From JACCYQ01 sp036675565 (GTDB lineage: Bacteria > Bacteroidota > Bacteroidia > Chitinophagales > Chitinophagaceae): a DNA stretch of 64,000 nt. A program made the position numbers and the translations under genes. The stretch spans positions 30,182 through 94,181 of the forward strand of contig JAKFER010000050.1 of the NCBI GenBank assembly GCA_036675565.1, in the 5' to 3' direction. Shown here in pieces: positions 8,201 through 17,470 of this stretch. Under the pieces are notes generated by a model, which saw only the letters and a program-made list of their open reading frames with translations, made no database searches and had not been told where the DNA came from. Within the stretch, counting starts at the first letter, position 1; every line of letters starts with the position of its first letter.

Positions 8201-10030
8201 GGCAATGGGAGGTTTTATGTAAACCATCTTCTTATACTCAATGGTATCCGCACAAGTATTGCTCCAGGTAATGAGCTGAACATCAAACCATCCCGTATCC
8301 TGGTATTCATGTACAGGATGCTGTGCAACACCCGTTGTTCCATCACCAAAATCCCATAACCATTGATCAGGTTCACCAGTACTTAAATCTGTAAAACTTA
8401 CAGGTTGAAAAGCACAAACATTTGAAGAACCGACTGAAAAATTTGCTGCAGGTTTTTCACCCGCACGAACAGCTTCTTTAAAAGTTGTGGTTTTCGTACA
8501 TCCGCTGCCGGTAGTAATGGTTAATGATATATCAAAAGTACCTCCAGTTGTATAAGTATGAACAGGTTTAATCGCTGAACTTGTATTACCATCCCCAAAA
8601 TCCCAATGATAAGTAGCAATGGATTCATTTGCTGTAATGGTTGCTGATGGCTTAATCGTTACCGGTATACAACCCAGGGCCGGAAGATTATTCAATACAA
8701 TGGATGGTTCCTGGATTTTAATATACTGCGCTTTGGTAACGGTATCGCTGCAACCATTACTGTTAGTTGAAATCAACCTTACTGTAAAATTTCCTGTTTT
8801 GGTGTACGTATGAACCGGGTTAGCGGCAGATGATGTATTTCCATCTCCAAAATTCCAAACATAAGTTTGCGCTCCGGTTGATGTATTGGAAAAATTTACT
8901 GTGAATGGAACCTGGCATCCTGTGGTTTTATTTACACTGAAATTGGTTACGGGTTTCGATTTTATAATGATACTTTTCGAAACTGAATCTTTACATCCGC
9001 CAAAATCATTCACCAGTTTGATAATATAAGTACCTGCTGCAGTAAATGTTTTCTTTGGATGAATGGCAGTTGATGTTGTACCATCTCCAAAATACCAGGT
9101 TGATTTTCCCGGAATGGGTAATGAAGTATTATTGAACTGGATCGCATTACCCTCACAAATGGCACCACTGGTATTAAATGAAGAATTCACCGTACCAATA
9201 CTTACCAGGTTTGCTTTTATAACCGTATCAATACAACCCAAACTGGATGCTGTTATCAGGGAAACCGAATAGGTACCATCCTTTGTATACGTATGTTGCG
9301 GATCTTTCAGTGTGCTGCTGTTCCCATCACCAAAATTCCACTTATAATTCAAAATTCCCGTACCTGTTGATGTGTTACTGAATTGAATAGTTACCGGTGA
9401 TGCACAAACGCCGGGACTAGTATTGGTAAATTCAGCTTTTACTCCATTACTGGTATTAACTAATTTGTTTTTGCTAATGGTTTCTACGCAGCCAAAACTA
9501 TTCGTTACTCTTAAGGTAACTGTAAAGTTGCCAGCCGAAGTATAAGTATGTGATGGGTGTGTAAGTTCGCTGGTAGTACCATCTCCAAAATCCCAACTGT
9601 ATTTTAAAATGCTACCGGATGATGTTGTGGTTTTATTGGTGAAATTAACTTTGAGAGGAAAGCATCCGGTAGAATCTGTCAATGTAAAGTCGACTACCGG
9701 TTTTGGGTGAACGATTATATAATTTTGTTTTGTTATTGAATCTGCGCCACTGGCATTTTTGATGACCAGTTTAATATTATAAGTTCCAGGCGAAAAATAG
9801 GTTGCGGATGGATTTTTTAAGGATGTTATAACCCCATTGCCCAGGTCCCAGCGCCATTGTGTTGGATTGCCCTTAGAAAGATCTGTAAACTGGATAACCA
9901 TTGGCGAACAGCCGGAGACAGGAGTTGCTGAAAAATCCGCAGCCAATTGTGCGAACAACCTGCCCTGTATAAAAATCAGGAAAATAAAAATGACAATTAC
10001 CCGAATACGGTAATAGGTCAAAGCAGTCAT
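5231..10030 (-). CDS. Giant PKD-repeat protein with T9SS type-B sorting domain
   Basis: A 1599-residue predicted cell-surface adhesin-like protein. A signal peptide (ending RLFAQ, about residue 28) is followed by 15 PKD-type repeats, each recognisable by a W-x-FGDG-like core and a following H/Y-T-Y strand, then three Ig-like segments of the type seen before sorting domains (two carrying a CxxCP motif), and a gliding-motility-associated C-terminal domain (FIPNSFSPNSDGVNDVF, then VFNRWGELVF and WDGTYKGK). The last domain is the type-B T9SS signal. Most repeats carry a regular pair of cysteines. Partner PorP/SprF gene follows at once. Ligand unknown; the SprB-like role is inference. Confidence 0.92.
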   Translation of the reverse strand: MTALTYYRIRVIVIFIFLIFIQGRLFAQLAADFSATPVSGCSPMVIQFTDLSKGNPTQWRWDLGNGVITSLKNPSATYFSPGTYNIKLVIKNASGADSITKQNYIIVHPKPVVDFTLTDSTGCFPLKVNFTNKTTTSSGSILKYSWDFGDGTTSELTHPSHTYTSAGNFTVTLRVTNSFGCVETISKNKLVNTSNGVKAEFTNTSPGVCASPVTIQFSNTSTGTGILNYKWNFGDGNSSTLKDPQHTYTKDGTYSVSLITASSLGCIDTVIKANLVSIGTVNSSFNTSGAICEGNAIQFNNTSLPIPGKSTWYFGDGTTSTAIHPKKTFTAAGTYIIKLVNDFGGCKDSVSKSIIIKSKPVTNFSVNKTTGCQVPFTVNFSNTSTGAQTYVWNFGDGNTSSAANPVHTYTKTGNFTVRLISTNSNGCSDTVTKAQYIKIQEPSIVLNNLPALGCIPVTIKPSATITANESIATYHWDFGDGNTSSAIKPVHTYTTGGTFDISLTITTGSGCTKTTTFKEAVRAGEKPAANFSVGSSNVCAFQPVSFTDLSTGEPDQWLWDFGDGTTGVAQHPVHEYQDTGWFDVQLITWSNTCADTIEYKKMVYIKPPIASFGFTQNCSEKFTVDFKDQSIGAVSYQWLFGDGQSSSEVNPQHQYTKPGTYEVILNITNGSCTHSTRQTVQVINEKANFRADATEVCKGTAINFSALKINADNIASWSWDFGDGTNATSAGNTSHQYLKAGNYTVSLSITDLLECTDTYSLLINVFGPTADFEPGVPGACLGESGISFKDLSSTDGNHAIIKWNWNFGDGTIDSNGFQPFNHYYQKAGEYKVALTVTDSYGCTDMISKAKSVIIAQPKADFLSADSISCTDKPIQFENLSTGYDLKYQWQFGDGISADLTNPQHTYSNVGSYDIRLLVTDRYGCVDSIKKQAYVQISFPKASFTVSDTLSSCPPLLVHFKNTSENYTHLKYDFGDGNTSEMPGPSHYYTIPGIYMATLTATGPGGCTDVFTKRIEVRGPRGTFSYQPPVGCNPLTVKFIASTHNRSSFIWDFSDGNTLATTDSIVSHTYTVPGNYLPKMILIDPSGCSVPIMGTDTIRVMDVTAGFEMDKYMLCDEGNIQFINTTETNDMVQSYHWDFGDGTQSDQQNPSHYFSKPGHYSISLRVTTLNGCTDQVVLKDTISVYASPLIELPGDTAACMPATIQWNAKLKRGDAGSLNWQWDFGAGEKFNDQVPPVKSYTTPGTFDVTATVMDDKGCTDSAKSKLTIFPLPQVNAGTDGIVCLGDSVQLKPTGALSYEWKLSNDLGCTSCPQPFAKPSQDNIYYVTGTNEFGCTSTDSVKMRVRQPQSLTVSPGDSICAGQSIQLLASGADQYNWSPSEGLNKYNIADPVARPNKSMEYRVIATDGDHCFSDTATILVHVTPLPVVDAGEDVTIAAGSTHQLKPTYSPDVTSWRWTPAAFVNCASCPEPFANPRETTRYFLEVKNSAGCVWADDVTIRVTCNNGNLFIPNSFSPNSDGVNDVFYPRGSGVSNIKALRVFNRWGELVFERLNFTANDAGAGWDGTYKGKQLNPDVYVYACEVVCDNNEVLVFKGDISLLK

Positions 10031-10166
10031 AGGATTGGCCTTGATGGGTTACTTAAATAGAATATTGGTGAAGAGGTAAAGGAATTCCGTTCTCTTTTAT
10101 CTCTTATTAGCTTTAACGAAAGATTATTGTATTTATTCTACCCCTGTAAAAATTTTCAAATAAAAA

Positions 10167-10190
10167 ACCCCGGCATGAAAATACCGGGGT
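10167..10190 (-). terminator. Intrinsic terminator after yceI
   Basis: ACCCCGG and CCGGGGT arms (10167-10173, 10184-10190) form a GC-rich stem; on the minus strand it is followed by six T. It sits 20 bases past the YceI stop codon. Confidence 0.75.
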
Positions 10191-10209
10191 CACTATTAAA
10201 ATTTAATTA

Positions 10210-10740
10210 TTATTGTTTGATCAATTGCACTTCACATTCAATTCGGATCTCGTTACTTGCAACCACTTGCCCAGCCTCAGTTACGGAATCCCAGGATAAA
10301 TTAAAATCTTTTCGATTGATCTTACCTGTTACAGTAAACCCAGCTTTCGTTTGTCCATAACCATCTTTTACAATCCCTGCATATTCCACATTCACTGTTA
10401 CTTCCTTACTAACGCCTCTTATAGTTAAAGTGCCTGTCATTTTATATGCATTCCCGGATTCTTCAAAATGCTTGCCTTCAAATCGTAGTTCTTCATGTTC
10501 CGCTGCTGCAAAAAAATCGGGTGATTTTAAATGCGTATCGCGTTGTTCATTATTAGTATCAATGGAATCAATATCAGCTGTAACAAGTATTTTAGAAGCT
10601 TTTGTAAAATCCTCATCATCAGTTTCCACTTCAATATTAAATTTTCTAAAGTACCCGGTCACATTGGTGATCATCAGGTGCTTTACTTTAAATTTAAATT
10701 CACTATGTGCGGGATCTACAACCCATTTTGTATTTGCCAT
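10210..10740 (-). CDS. YceI family protein
   Basis: A 176-residue lipocalin-like YceI protein; the family binds polyisoprenoid or lipid-like ligands. It starts WVVDPAHSEFKFKVKHLMITNVTGYF, the characteristic first strand with the His-Ser pair, continues with VTADIDSIDTNNEQRDTHLKSPDFF (the D-T-x-x-x-x-RDxHLxSxDFF motif), and has GTLTIRGVSKEV and GKINRKDFNL. There is no signal peptide, so it is probably cytoplasmic, as in many Bacteroidota. A strong terminator follows. Confidence 0.93.
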   Translation of the reverse strand: MANTKWVVDPAHSEFKFKVKHLMITNVTGYFRKFNIEVETDDEDFTKASKILVTADIDSIDTNNEQRDTHLKSPDFFAAAEHEELRFEGKHFEESGNAYKMTGTLTIRGVSKEVTVNVEYAGIVKDGYGQTKAGFTVTGKINRKDFNLSWDSVTEAGQVVASNEIRIECEVQLIKQ

Positions 10741-10809
10741 TTTACTTTTTTTATTTGAAACAATAAAGAATATTACACTTATAAAACAGCAAAAAAACGA
10801 TGCCAGTGA

Positions 10810-11592
10810 TTATTGTGATTTTTTGGAATCAGCATCGGCATTTAAAAATGGCTTTAATATATCTATGGGAATGGGGAAAATAGTGGTTGTGGCATTATTA
10901 CCTGAAGAAATTTCAATTAGCGTTTGAAGATAACGCAATGTCAAAGCGGTAGGTTGTTTTGCCAAAATTTCCGATGCATCCGCTAATCTTTGGGAGGCCT
11001 GGAATTCACCTTCAGCCGCAATAACTTTGGAACGTCTTTCCCTTTCGGCTTCTGCCTGCCTGGCCATAGCCCGCTGCATTTCCTGCGAAAGCTCTATTTG
11101 CTTTACTTCAACATTTGACACTTTTACACCCCATGGTTCTGTTTGGGCATCAATAATCTGTTGCAGTTTTTGGTTGATCTTATCACGCTGCGAAAGCAAG
11201 TCATCCAATTCTGACTGTCCTAATACACTTCGTAAAGTAGTCTGTGAAATTTGTGAAGTCGCAGCATAGAAGTTTTCTACCTGCACAATGGCTCTTTGAG
11301 GTTCCACTACGCGGAAATAAACCACTGCATTCACTTTAATGGATACATTATCCTGCGTAATAACATCCTGTGGCGGAACGTCATGAACGATGGTTCTCAA
11401 ACTTACTTTCACCATTTTATCAATTAGCGGAATCAGGAATATCAAACCCGGTCCTTTAATACCATCACCCACAATTCTACCCAACCTAAAAATAACGCCT
11501 CTTTCATATTCTCTTAAAATCCGGATTGCATTAGAAAGAATTAGCAAACCTAAAACGACTATGACGGTAAGTAGAATGGGATAATCTTGCAT
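10810..11592 (-). CDS. Slipin (SPFH/band 7, stomatin-like) protein
   Basis: A 260-residue membrane-anchored SPFH protein. One N-terminal hydrophobic segment (about 5-24) is followed by the band 7 core: LREYERGVIFRLGR, GPGLIFLIPLID, DNVSIKVNAVVYFRV, and a charged coiled-coil stretch rich in Ala/Glu/Arg (about 165-215). Slipins oligomerise in membrane microdomains. It lies 16 bases downstream of the NfeD protease gene; this nfeD-slipin pairing is a classic conserved operon in which the protease cleaves the slipin C-terminus (shown in archaea; assumed here). Confidence 0.92.
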   Translation of the reverse strand: MQDYPILLTVIVVLGLLILSNAIRILREYERGVIFRLGRIVGDGIKGPGLIFLIPLIDKMVKVSLRTIVHDVPPQDVITQDNVSIKVNAVVYFRVVEPQRAIVQVENFYAATSQISQTTLRSVLGQSELDDLLSQRDKINQKLQQIIDAQTEPWGVKVSNVEVKQIELSQEMQRAMARQAEAERERRSKVIAAEGEFQASQRLADASEILAKQPTALTLRYLQTLIEISSGNNATTTIFPIPIDILKPFLNADADSKKSQ

Positions 11593-11608
11593 GGTATATT
11601 TATTTTGG

Positions 11609-12880
11609 TTAAATAATTTCTACAAATAATTTAAAATCCTTAAAGGACGTTACCCGCACTTTTTGTCCCTTTTCAATTTTCCCACTTACGGATTCTGCCA
11701 TCCATCTTTCACCCATTACCATTATATATCCCGTTGTTTCAATTTCTTCCAGGGCTTCGCCAGATTGTCCCACCAAGCCAGGCATACCGGTTACCTGTTT
11801 GCCTTTTTGCGCTCTTAATCCCATACCAATAACAAACAAGAAAAACAAAGCGGTTACAATAGTTGCAGTTATGATCACTGATTTTGAAATGCTGATGAGT
11901 CCTGTAAAATTATCTTCTTTGATTAACATTAAGGAGCCCATAAAAAGTGCTATCACGCCTCCAATGGCCAATAAACCATGACTGACCACTTTGATCTCCA
12001 GGATAAAAAGTATAATTGCCAATACTATCAAGGCTACACCAGCATAATTAACAGGCAAAGTATTCATTGCATAAAATGCAAGAATAATACTGATGGCACC
12101 AATGATGCCAGGGAAAACAGCACCTGGGTTATATATTTCGAACAATAGCCCATAGAATCCCAGCAACATTAAAATATAAGCGATATTGGGATCGCTGATA
12201 ATATTCAAAAGCTTTTCAGCAAAACTCATCTCAATGGGTTCAATTACGGCCCGGCTTGTTTGCAAAACAAAATTGCCCTCTTCCACCTCAACTTTTTTTC
12301 CATCAACCCGCTGCAAAAGTGTTTGAAGGTTAGGAGCAATCAAATCAATCACATTGATATCTAGTGCTTCGCTGCTTGTAATTGAATAGCTGTGTCTTAC
12401 TGCATTTTGCGCCCATTCAACATTCCGGTTTCGTTTTTGAGCAATGGTGGTAATAAAGGCTATGGCATCATTGGTGGTTTTTGCATTCATCACCGAATCT
12501 GCCCCGCCCTGCATAGAAACAGGGTGTGCCGCGCCAATATTGGTACCAGGTGCCATAGCTGCCACATGAGCAGCAAGGGTTATGAAAACACCGGCAGATC
12601 CCGCATGTGCTCCATTTGGTGTTACATAAACAATGATGGGAACAGGTGCATCCAGTATGGCACCGGTTATGGTACGGGTTGATTTAAGCAAGCCACCTGG
12701 CGTATTTAAATTGATGACAAGAGCGGATGCACTTTCTTTTGTTGCATGATCAATTCCTCGTAAAATATAGTCAGCCGTTGCCGGATTAATAGAACCATCT
12801 ATGGTTATAGTATAAACTTTTTGTCCAAAAAAAGGTAGTGGAAGAAAAAAAATCAGCCATATCAGAAAAAGCCTTTGCAT
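11609..12880 (-). CDS. NfeD family membrane-bound ClpP-class serine protease
   Basis: A 423-residue long-form NfeD protein: signal peptide (to about 20), ClpP-like protease domain (about 20-200), four to five membrane helices (about 225-350) and a C-terminal OB-fold (about 365-423). The nucleophile is Ser95 in GAHAGSAG, and Lys134 in NAKTTNDA is the likely dyad partner. Substrate by family precedent is the slipin encoded next door. The pair reads leftward as an operon, nfeD first. Confidence 0.92.
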   Translation of the reverse strand: MQRLFLIWLIFFLPLPFFGQKVYTITIDGSINPATADYILRGIDHATKESASALVINLNTPGGLLKSTRTITGAILDAPVPIIVYVTPNGAHAGSAGVFITLAAHVAAMAPGTNIGAAHPVSMQGGADSVMNAKTTNDAIAFITTIAQKRNRNVEWAQNAVRHSYSITSSEALDINVIDLIAPNLQTLLQRVDGKKVEVEEGNFVLQTSRAVIEPIEMSFAEKLLNIISDPNIAYILMLLGFYGLLFEIYNPGAVFPGIIGAISIILAFYAMNTLPVNYAGVALIVLAIILFILEIKVVSHGLLAIGGVIALFMGSLMLIKEDNFTGLISISKSVIITATIVTALFFLFVIGMGLRAQKGKQVTGMPGLVGQSGEALEEIETTGYIMVMGERWMAESVSGKIEKGQKVRVTSFKDFKLFVEII

Positions 12881-13096
12881 ATTTGTCCTGGTTATAAGGC
12901 GAAGAAAAACCGCCTTTCAAAAAATATCATCGGCGATGAAATCAATTTACTTAATAATCGTTAGTAAGCCAAGAAATGCTTAATTGGCATAAAAGTAACT
13001 TCGGCCCGATTTTAGAGTAAGAAATTTATAATTTTTTGATTTCATTAAACAAATTCAGCACTAAACTTGCAGCATTTCTATTTCAATCATTAAAAT

Positions 13097-13366
13097 ATGA
13101 ATTCCAGCGTGATTAAGAACATCCAATTTACGCGTTTAGCTAAAGCTACTGGGCGTTTGAGAGAATTTAACTTCAGAAAAATAGCGGGAGCTCCCGAAGA
13201 AACATTTCATGTAGATGTAAGTGATGACAGGGGAAACCGGATTATTTTCAAAATGTTGAAAGATGATGCTGGTGCCTGGAAGATTGCCAATGCCGGTTTA
13301 CCAGAGTGGATCCAGGAATCTGAAAAACAACTTAACGAGTTAATCCAGGAAGAATTAGCCCGCTAA
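13097..13366 (+). CDS. Small conserved-type hypothetical protein
   Basis: An 89-residue soluble protein, no signal or membrane segment, with alternating strands (FNFRKIAG, ETFHVDVSDDRGNRIIFKML, GAWKIAN) and a C-terminal acidic helix. The mixed beta/alpha layout suggests a folded small domain. Function not recognised. A TAACTTCG sequence (12996-13003), one base off the -7 consensus, is the nearest promoter-like element. A terminator-like hairpin follows at 13452. Confidence 0.65.
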   Translation: MNSSVIKNIQFTRLAKATGRLREFNFRKIAGAPEETFHVDVSDDRGNRIIFKMLKDDAGAWKIANAGLPEWIQESEKQLNELIQEELAR

Positions 13367-13451
13367 TTTTAGCATCACCCTATACTTCGAATAAATCATA
13401 AATATCCATTCTAAATGGCATATTAGGTTTTGCATAATTTTTTTTAATTGA

Positions 13452-13480
13452 AGCAGCAGGAACAACCTGTTGCTTTTTTT
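13452..13480 (+). terminator. Intrinsic terminator
   Basis: AGCAGCAGG (13452-13460) pairs with CCTGTTGCT (13466-13474; one G-T pair), followed by seven T. It separates the small gene at 13097 from the L,D-transpeptidase gene. Confidence 0.75.
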
Positions 13481-13575
13481 ATTAATTAAATGGATCGAAT
13501 ACAACCCAGCATTTTTCTTCCCCATCATAAATAATGTATTTTTATCTGAACCGGTAATATTTAAATCTTTTGTAG

Positions 13576-15174
13576 ATGAAATTCATTTTGTTCCTGAGCT
13601 TACCTGTTTTGATCGCGTTACATTCTTGTTCTGATAACAATGCCACAGTAGTTAATGTGCCGCTCGACACTACCATTACTCCTGCCAACGCTATTACCGA
13701 TCTTTATATTGATAGTATCATGTTGGAGGAATATATAAAATCAAAAGGCCAGGAAGATGAAAACGCTTCCTTAATGAGGAATTTTTACAAAAGCCGTAAC
13801 TATCAATATGCCTGGTTTACTTCAAGTGGCATGGGCCAACAAGCCTACGCTTTCTGGAACCTCCATAATCATTTTATTACTTATAGCGGGGACAGCACAT
13901 TGCATAATGATAAATTGCATCGCTCCATGGACCAATTAATGGGTTTGGACTCAACCCAGCGGCCATCCAAAGAAATTATGCGTGAAACGGAAATCCGGTT
14001 AACAGATCATTTTTTCCAGTTTGCACATTATGCCTATGATGGAAAAATAGATCCCGAAGAATTTAAATGGTACATACCCAGGAAAAAAGTGGATGCTTTA
14101 TCGTTGCTTGACTCTTTGATTACTCATAAAGGAAAGGACTATGACGAATGGGCACCAGTGAATAATTTATATAAGCTTATAAAGAATAACCTGCTGTTTT
14201 ATTATGATCTGCAAAAAAACAATTCACTTCCAGCCATTGGCAATCTTGAAAAATCACTTCGCAAAGGAGATAGTGCTCATATAATTCCGGCCATCAAGCA
14301 ATATTTAACAGCGGTAAAAGACCTGCCTGAAAATGATTCATCATACATTTTTACTGTTGAATTGGAAAAAGCAGTAAAACAATTTCAAAAACGTTTTGGA
14401 TTAAAACAGGATGGGGTTATAGGAAAAGATTTCGTAAGACAAATGAACGTGGGTATTCAAACAAGAATTGAACAAATGCTGATCAACATGGAAAGAATGC
14501 GCTGGTTACCTCCCCGCCCACAAGGAACATTTATTGTTGCAAACATCCCATCATTTAAGTTGATCATCATGAATGACAGCAAAAAAGGTTTTGAAACGGA
14601 TATTGTAGTTGGTAAGGAAGGCACTAACACAGTAATATTTACTGACAGCTTAAAATATGTTGTTTTCAGCCCTTACTGGAATGTCCCTGCCAGCATAGTT
14701 AAAAACGAAATTGCACCGGCCATTAACAGAAATCCAAATTACATTGCACAGCACAATATGGAAATAACCGGTTACAGTAATGGATTGCCCATTGTTCGCC
14801 AAAAACCTGGCGGTAGCAATGCACTGGGACTTGTAAAATTCATTTTCCCCAATAATTATAATATTTATTTTCACGACACACCATCCAAATATTTATTTGA
14901 CAGAGAAAAAAGAGCCTTCAGTCATGGATGCATCCGGGTAAGAGATGCAGAAAAAATGGCAAATTATCTTTTACAACATCAACCCGAATGGACACCTGAA
15001 AAAATAAATGCGGCTATGCATTCGGGTGAAGAAAAATGGGTTCCTATAAAAACTACGCTACCTGTTTTTATAACATATTTTACGGTTTGGGTTGATGAAA
15101 ATAATTTGTTGCATTTTAGGGATGACATTTACGGACATGATAAAAAAATGGCGGAACATTTATTCAATAAATAA
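13576..15174 (+). CDS. L,D-transpeptidase (YcbB-like) lipoprotein
   Basis: Periplasmic enzyme that forms 3-3 cross-links in peptidoglycan or attaches proteins to it. The 532-residue protein starts with a lipoprotein signal (LIALHSC, lipid-attached Cys near 18), then an all-helical region (about 40-240) like the YcbB scaffold, a peptidoglycan-binding segment (KAVKQFQKRFGLKQDGVIG, about 260-280), and a YkuD domain (about 310-480) with the catalytic motif SHGCIRV, nucleophile Cys452. It also has FxVxFSPYWNVPxSI-type strand (VVFSPYWNVPASI), typical of the YcbB group. Transcribed on its own; ClC gene follows 53 bases later. Confidence 0.93.
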   Translation: MKFILFLSLPVLIALHSCSDNNATVVNVPLDTTITPANAITDLYIDSIMLEEYIKSKGQEDENASLMRNFYKSRNYQYAWFTSSGMGQQAYAFWNLHNHFITYSGDSTLHNDKLHRSMDQLMGLDSTQRPSKEIMRETEIRLTDHFFQFAHYAYDGKIDPEEFKWYIPRKKVDALSLLDSLITHKGKDYDEWAPVNNLYKLIKNNLLFYYDLQKNNSLPAIGNLEKSLRKGDSAHIIPAIKQYLTAVKDLPENDSSYIFTVELEKAVKQFQKRFGLKQDGVIGKDFVRQMNVGIQTRIEQMLINMERMRWLPPRPQGTFIVANIPSFKLIIMNDSKKGFETDIVVGKEGTNTVIFTDSLKYVVFSPYWNVPASIVKNEIAPAINRNPNYIAQHNMEITGYSNGLPIVRQKPGGSNALGLVKFIFPNNYNIYFHDTPSKYLFDREKRAFSHGCIRVRDAEKMANYLLQHQPEWTPEKINAAMHSGEEKWVPIKTTLPVFITYFTVWVDENNLLHFRDDIYGHDKKMAEHLFNK

Positions 15175-15227
15175 ATCAGCCCTTATCATTTATTTTGTAG
15201 GCCAGGAACTTGAAACATTACTTCGGG

Positions 15228-16574
15228 ATGAAATTAAAAGACAAAATTTTATATTGGATCAAAAGATTACTTGCAACATTAAATAATGAAAGAGTTCGGG
15301 TTGGCTTGCAACAGGCAATACCTTTTTGGATTGCTTCAGTTATAACCGGTCTTATCGCCGTTTTTTACACTTATCTTTTTGGAAAAGCAGAATTGTTGTT
15401 ACACTGGATAACAGAAAAAGACCACGCCTGGTTATTCATTATTTCTCCATTCGGATTTTTATTGGCCTACCTCCTGGTAAAAAGGTTTGCTCCATTTGCG
15501 CAAGGAAGTGGAATTCCACAATTGATGGCATCAATTGAACTGGCTACTCCCAAAACAAGAGATAAAGTTGATCGACTTTTAGGATTACGCATCATTTTAG
15601 TAAAAATAGCCAGCAGCTTACTAATGGTTTTAAGTGGTGGCGTAATTGGAAGGGAAGGTCCTACTATCCAGATAGCAGGTTCTGTATTTAGAAAAGTAAA
15701 TCAATGGATACCTGCAAACTGGCCAAAAATTTCCAGGAAGAATATGATCATGACAGGTGGGGCCGCAGGATTGGCGGCTGCTTTTAATACACCACTGGGA
15801 GGAATTGTTTTTGCGGTTGAAGAACTTACCAAAACCCATATCAGTTATTTTAAAACTGCCTTATTTTCTGCAGTTATTATTGCCGGTTTAACAGCGCAGG
15901 CAATTTTGGGCCCATACCTGTACCTGGGATATCCCAATCTTCGTGACCTGGGCTCCACCATTTTTTTATCCGTTGCATTAGTGGCTGTTATCAGTGGTTT
16001 AGGAGGAGCTGTTCTTTCAAAAATGATCCTGGCACTCTTAAAATGGAAAAGCAGATTCAAAAAAGAATTTCATTTCATGATGTATGCATTTGTTGCCGGG
16101 TTGATCATGGCAACATTGGCCTATTTCATAACGCCGGGTGCATTAGGTTCCGGAAAAGATCAAATGACTACGCTTCTTTTTACTGAAAATAAAACAGTAG
16201 AATGGTACCTGCCATTTTTAAGAATTTTCGGGTCGCTTATTTCATTCACCACTGGTGCAGCAGGCGGTATTTTTGCTCCTGCTTTAAGCATTGGTGCAAC
16301 AATTGGCGGAGCATTAGGAAACCTGCTTGAAATGAGTGCAACGAATACAAATTTATTGGTGCTAGCCGGTATGGTTGGATTTTTAACCGGTGTAACAAGA
16401 TCACCTTTTACTTCGGCAATCCTGGTTCTTGAAATGACGGACCGGCACAGTGTTATTTTTTACCTGATGTTATCTGCCATGCTATCCAGTGCGGCTGCAT
16501 TAATTATAGACCGAAGATCATTATATACCCATCTTAAAAACAGGTACCTGCGGGATTTGGATAAAACAGGATAA
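15228..16574 (+). CDS. ClC-family chloride channel / Cl-/H+ exchanger
   Basis: A membrane protein of about 448 residues with ten or more hydrophobic segments. ClC signatures are GSGIPQ (first selectivity motif), SGGVIGREGPTIQIAG (with the gating Glu) and a later GAAGGIFAPALSIGA. An acidic EEL follows PLGGIVFAVEEL at the position of the internal proton-transfer glutamate of exchangers, so an H+/Cl- antiporter is likely (inference). There is no CBS domain. Start taken at ATG 15228; a TTG six codons upstream is possible. Confidence 0.92.
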   Translation: MKLKDKILYWIKRLLATLNNERVRVGLQQAIPFWIASVITGLIAVFYTYLFGKAELLLHWITEKDHAWLFIISPFGFLLAYLLVKRFAPFAQGSGIPQLMASIELATPKTRDKVDRLLGLRIILVKIASSLLMVLSGGVIGREGPTIQIAGSVFRKVNQWIPANWPKISRKNMIMTGGAAGLAAAFNTPLGGIVFAVEELTKTHISYFKTALFSAVIIAGLTAQAILGPYLYLGYPNLRDLGSTIFLSVALVAVISGLGGAVLSKMILALLKWKSRFKKEFHFMMYAFVAGLIMATLAYFITPGALGSGKDQMTTLLFTENKTVEWYLPFLRIFGSLISFTTGAAGGIFAPALSIGATIGGALGNLLEMSATNTNLLVLAGMVGFLTGVTRSPFTSAILVLEMTDRHSVIFYLMLSAMLSSAAALIIDRRSLYTHLKNRYLRDLDKTG

Positions 16575-16979
16575 TTAACTTTTAGAAATGTGAGCAGATA
16601 AAACCTTTTTCAGAATTTTTGTCAACTCTCCTACACTACCCGGTTTTTGAAAGTAAAATGATGCACCGGTTTCGATCAATTCAGCTGCATCATTATGCAG
16701 GTTGGTGGATGAATGAATAATGATGGGTGTATTTTTGTTATTTTTTATTTTACGGATCTCCCGGATACATTTCTTGCCATCCATATTGGGCATCACCAGA
16801 TCCATGAATATATATTCAGGTAAAAACTCCGGGTCAGTTTCAAGTCTTTCAATAGCCTCATTTCCATTTGTTGCAATTACACAATTTGCATTTATTTGAA
16901 TTTGATTGATTGCTTCTTTGAAAATCGTAGCATCATCATGGTCATCATCAACTAATAAAATTGTGATGTGTTTCTGCAT
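16575..16979 (-). CDS. Single-domain response regulator (REC only)
   Basis: A 134-residue CheY-like receiver with no output domain. Acidic pocket DDD (11-13), phospho-acceptor Asp60 (IFMDLVMPNMDG), Ser90/Ser91 switch region and Lys112 (QKPGS) are all present, so it should be phosphorylatable. This class (Rcp1-like) relays signals from histidine kinases by protein contact; no kinase is encoded nearby. It is convergent with the ClC gene, stop codons directly adjacent. Confidence 0.93.
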   Translation of the reverse strand: MQKHITILLVDDDHDDATIFKEAINQIQINANCVIATNGNEAIERLETDPEFLPEYIFMDLVMPNMDGKKCIREIRKIKNNKNTPIIIHSSTNLHNDAAELIETGASFYFQKPGSVGELTKILKKVLSAHISKS

Positions 16980-17061
16980 TGGAATAGGATTTATTTAAAA
17001 AAAGTATGTACAGCACAACATCTGTACATACCTGCAAAATATTAAATTCTGTTTAAACAAA

Positions 17062-17376
17062 TCAGACTAAATTATTTTCGATGATTTCACCGACACAGTC
17101 TGCTACCCAGGGATCAATTGATTTACGCTTATCGGGTATCCAGCGACCATCCTCATCCATATGAATATAAAACACACAGATATTTTTACGAAGTGGATGA
17201 AGAAAGATTCCTTTAAATTTTCCAGTTCCAATTAAATTTTCTGGATCATCAATACTGTCTTTCGCAATAATAACATGATAAACTAATCCATGCTTTTCAA
17301 ATGCGCCAATGATCATTTCTTTTCCAAAACTATCCATAACACATATTTTTATTTTATCAGTATAAAACCGTGCCAT
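17062..17376 (-). CDS. Hypothetical protein
   Basis: A 104-residue soluble protein without signal or membrane segment, with alternating strands such as KIKICVMDSF, VYHVIIAKD and NICVFYIHMDEDGRWIP. No recognised motif. It lies 82 bases upstream of the response regulator on the same strand and could be cotranscribed with it; a partner role is only a guess. Confidence 0.5.
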   Translation of the reverse strand: MARFYTDKIKICVMDSFGKEMIIGAFEKHGLVYHVIIAKDSIDDPENLIGTGKFKGIFLHPLRKNICVFYIHMDEDGRWIPDKRKSIDPWVADCVGEIIENNLV

Positions 17377-17470
17377 TTTTTTGAATAAGAATTAATAAAC
17401 AATTCTAAGAGGTTAAGAAAGTGTGATTTACAATTGAATTTTCAAAATTTGAAATGATCTCATAATTGAC

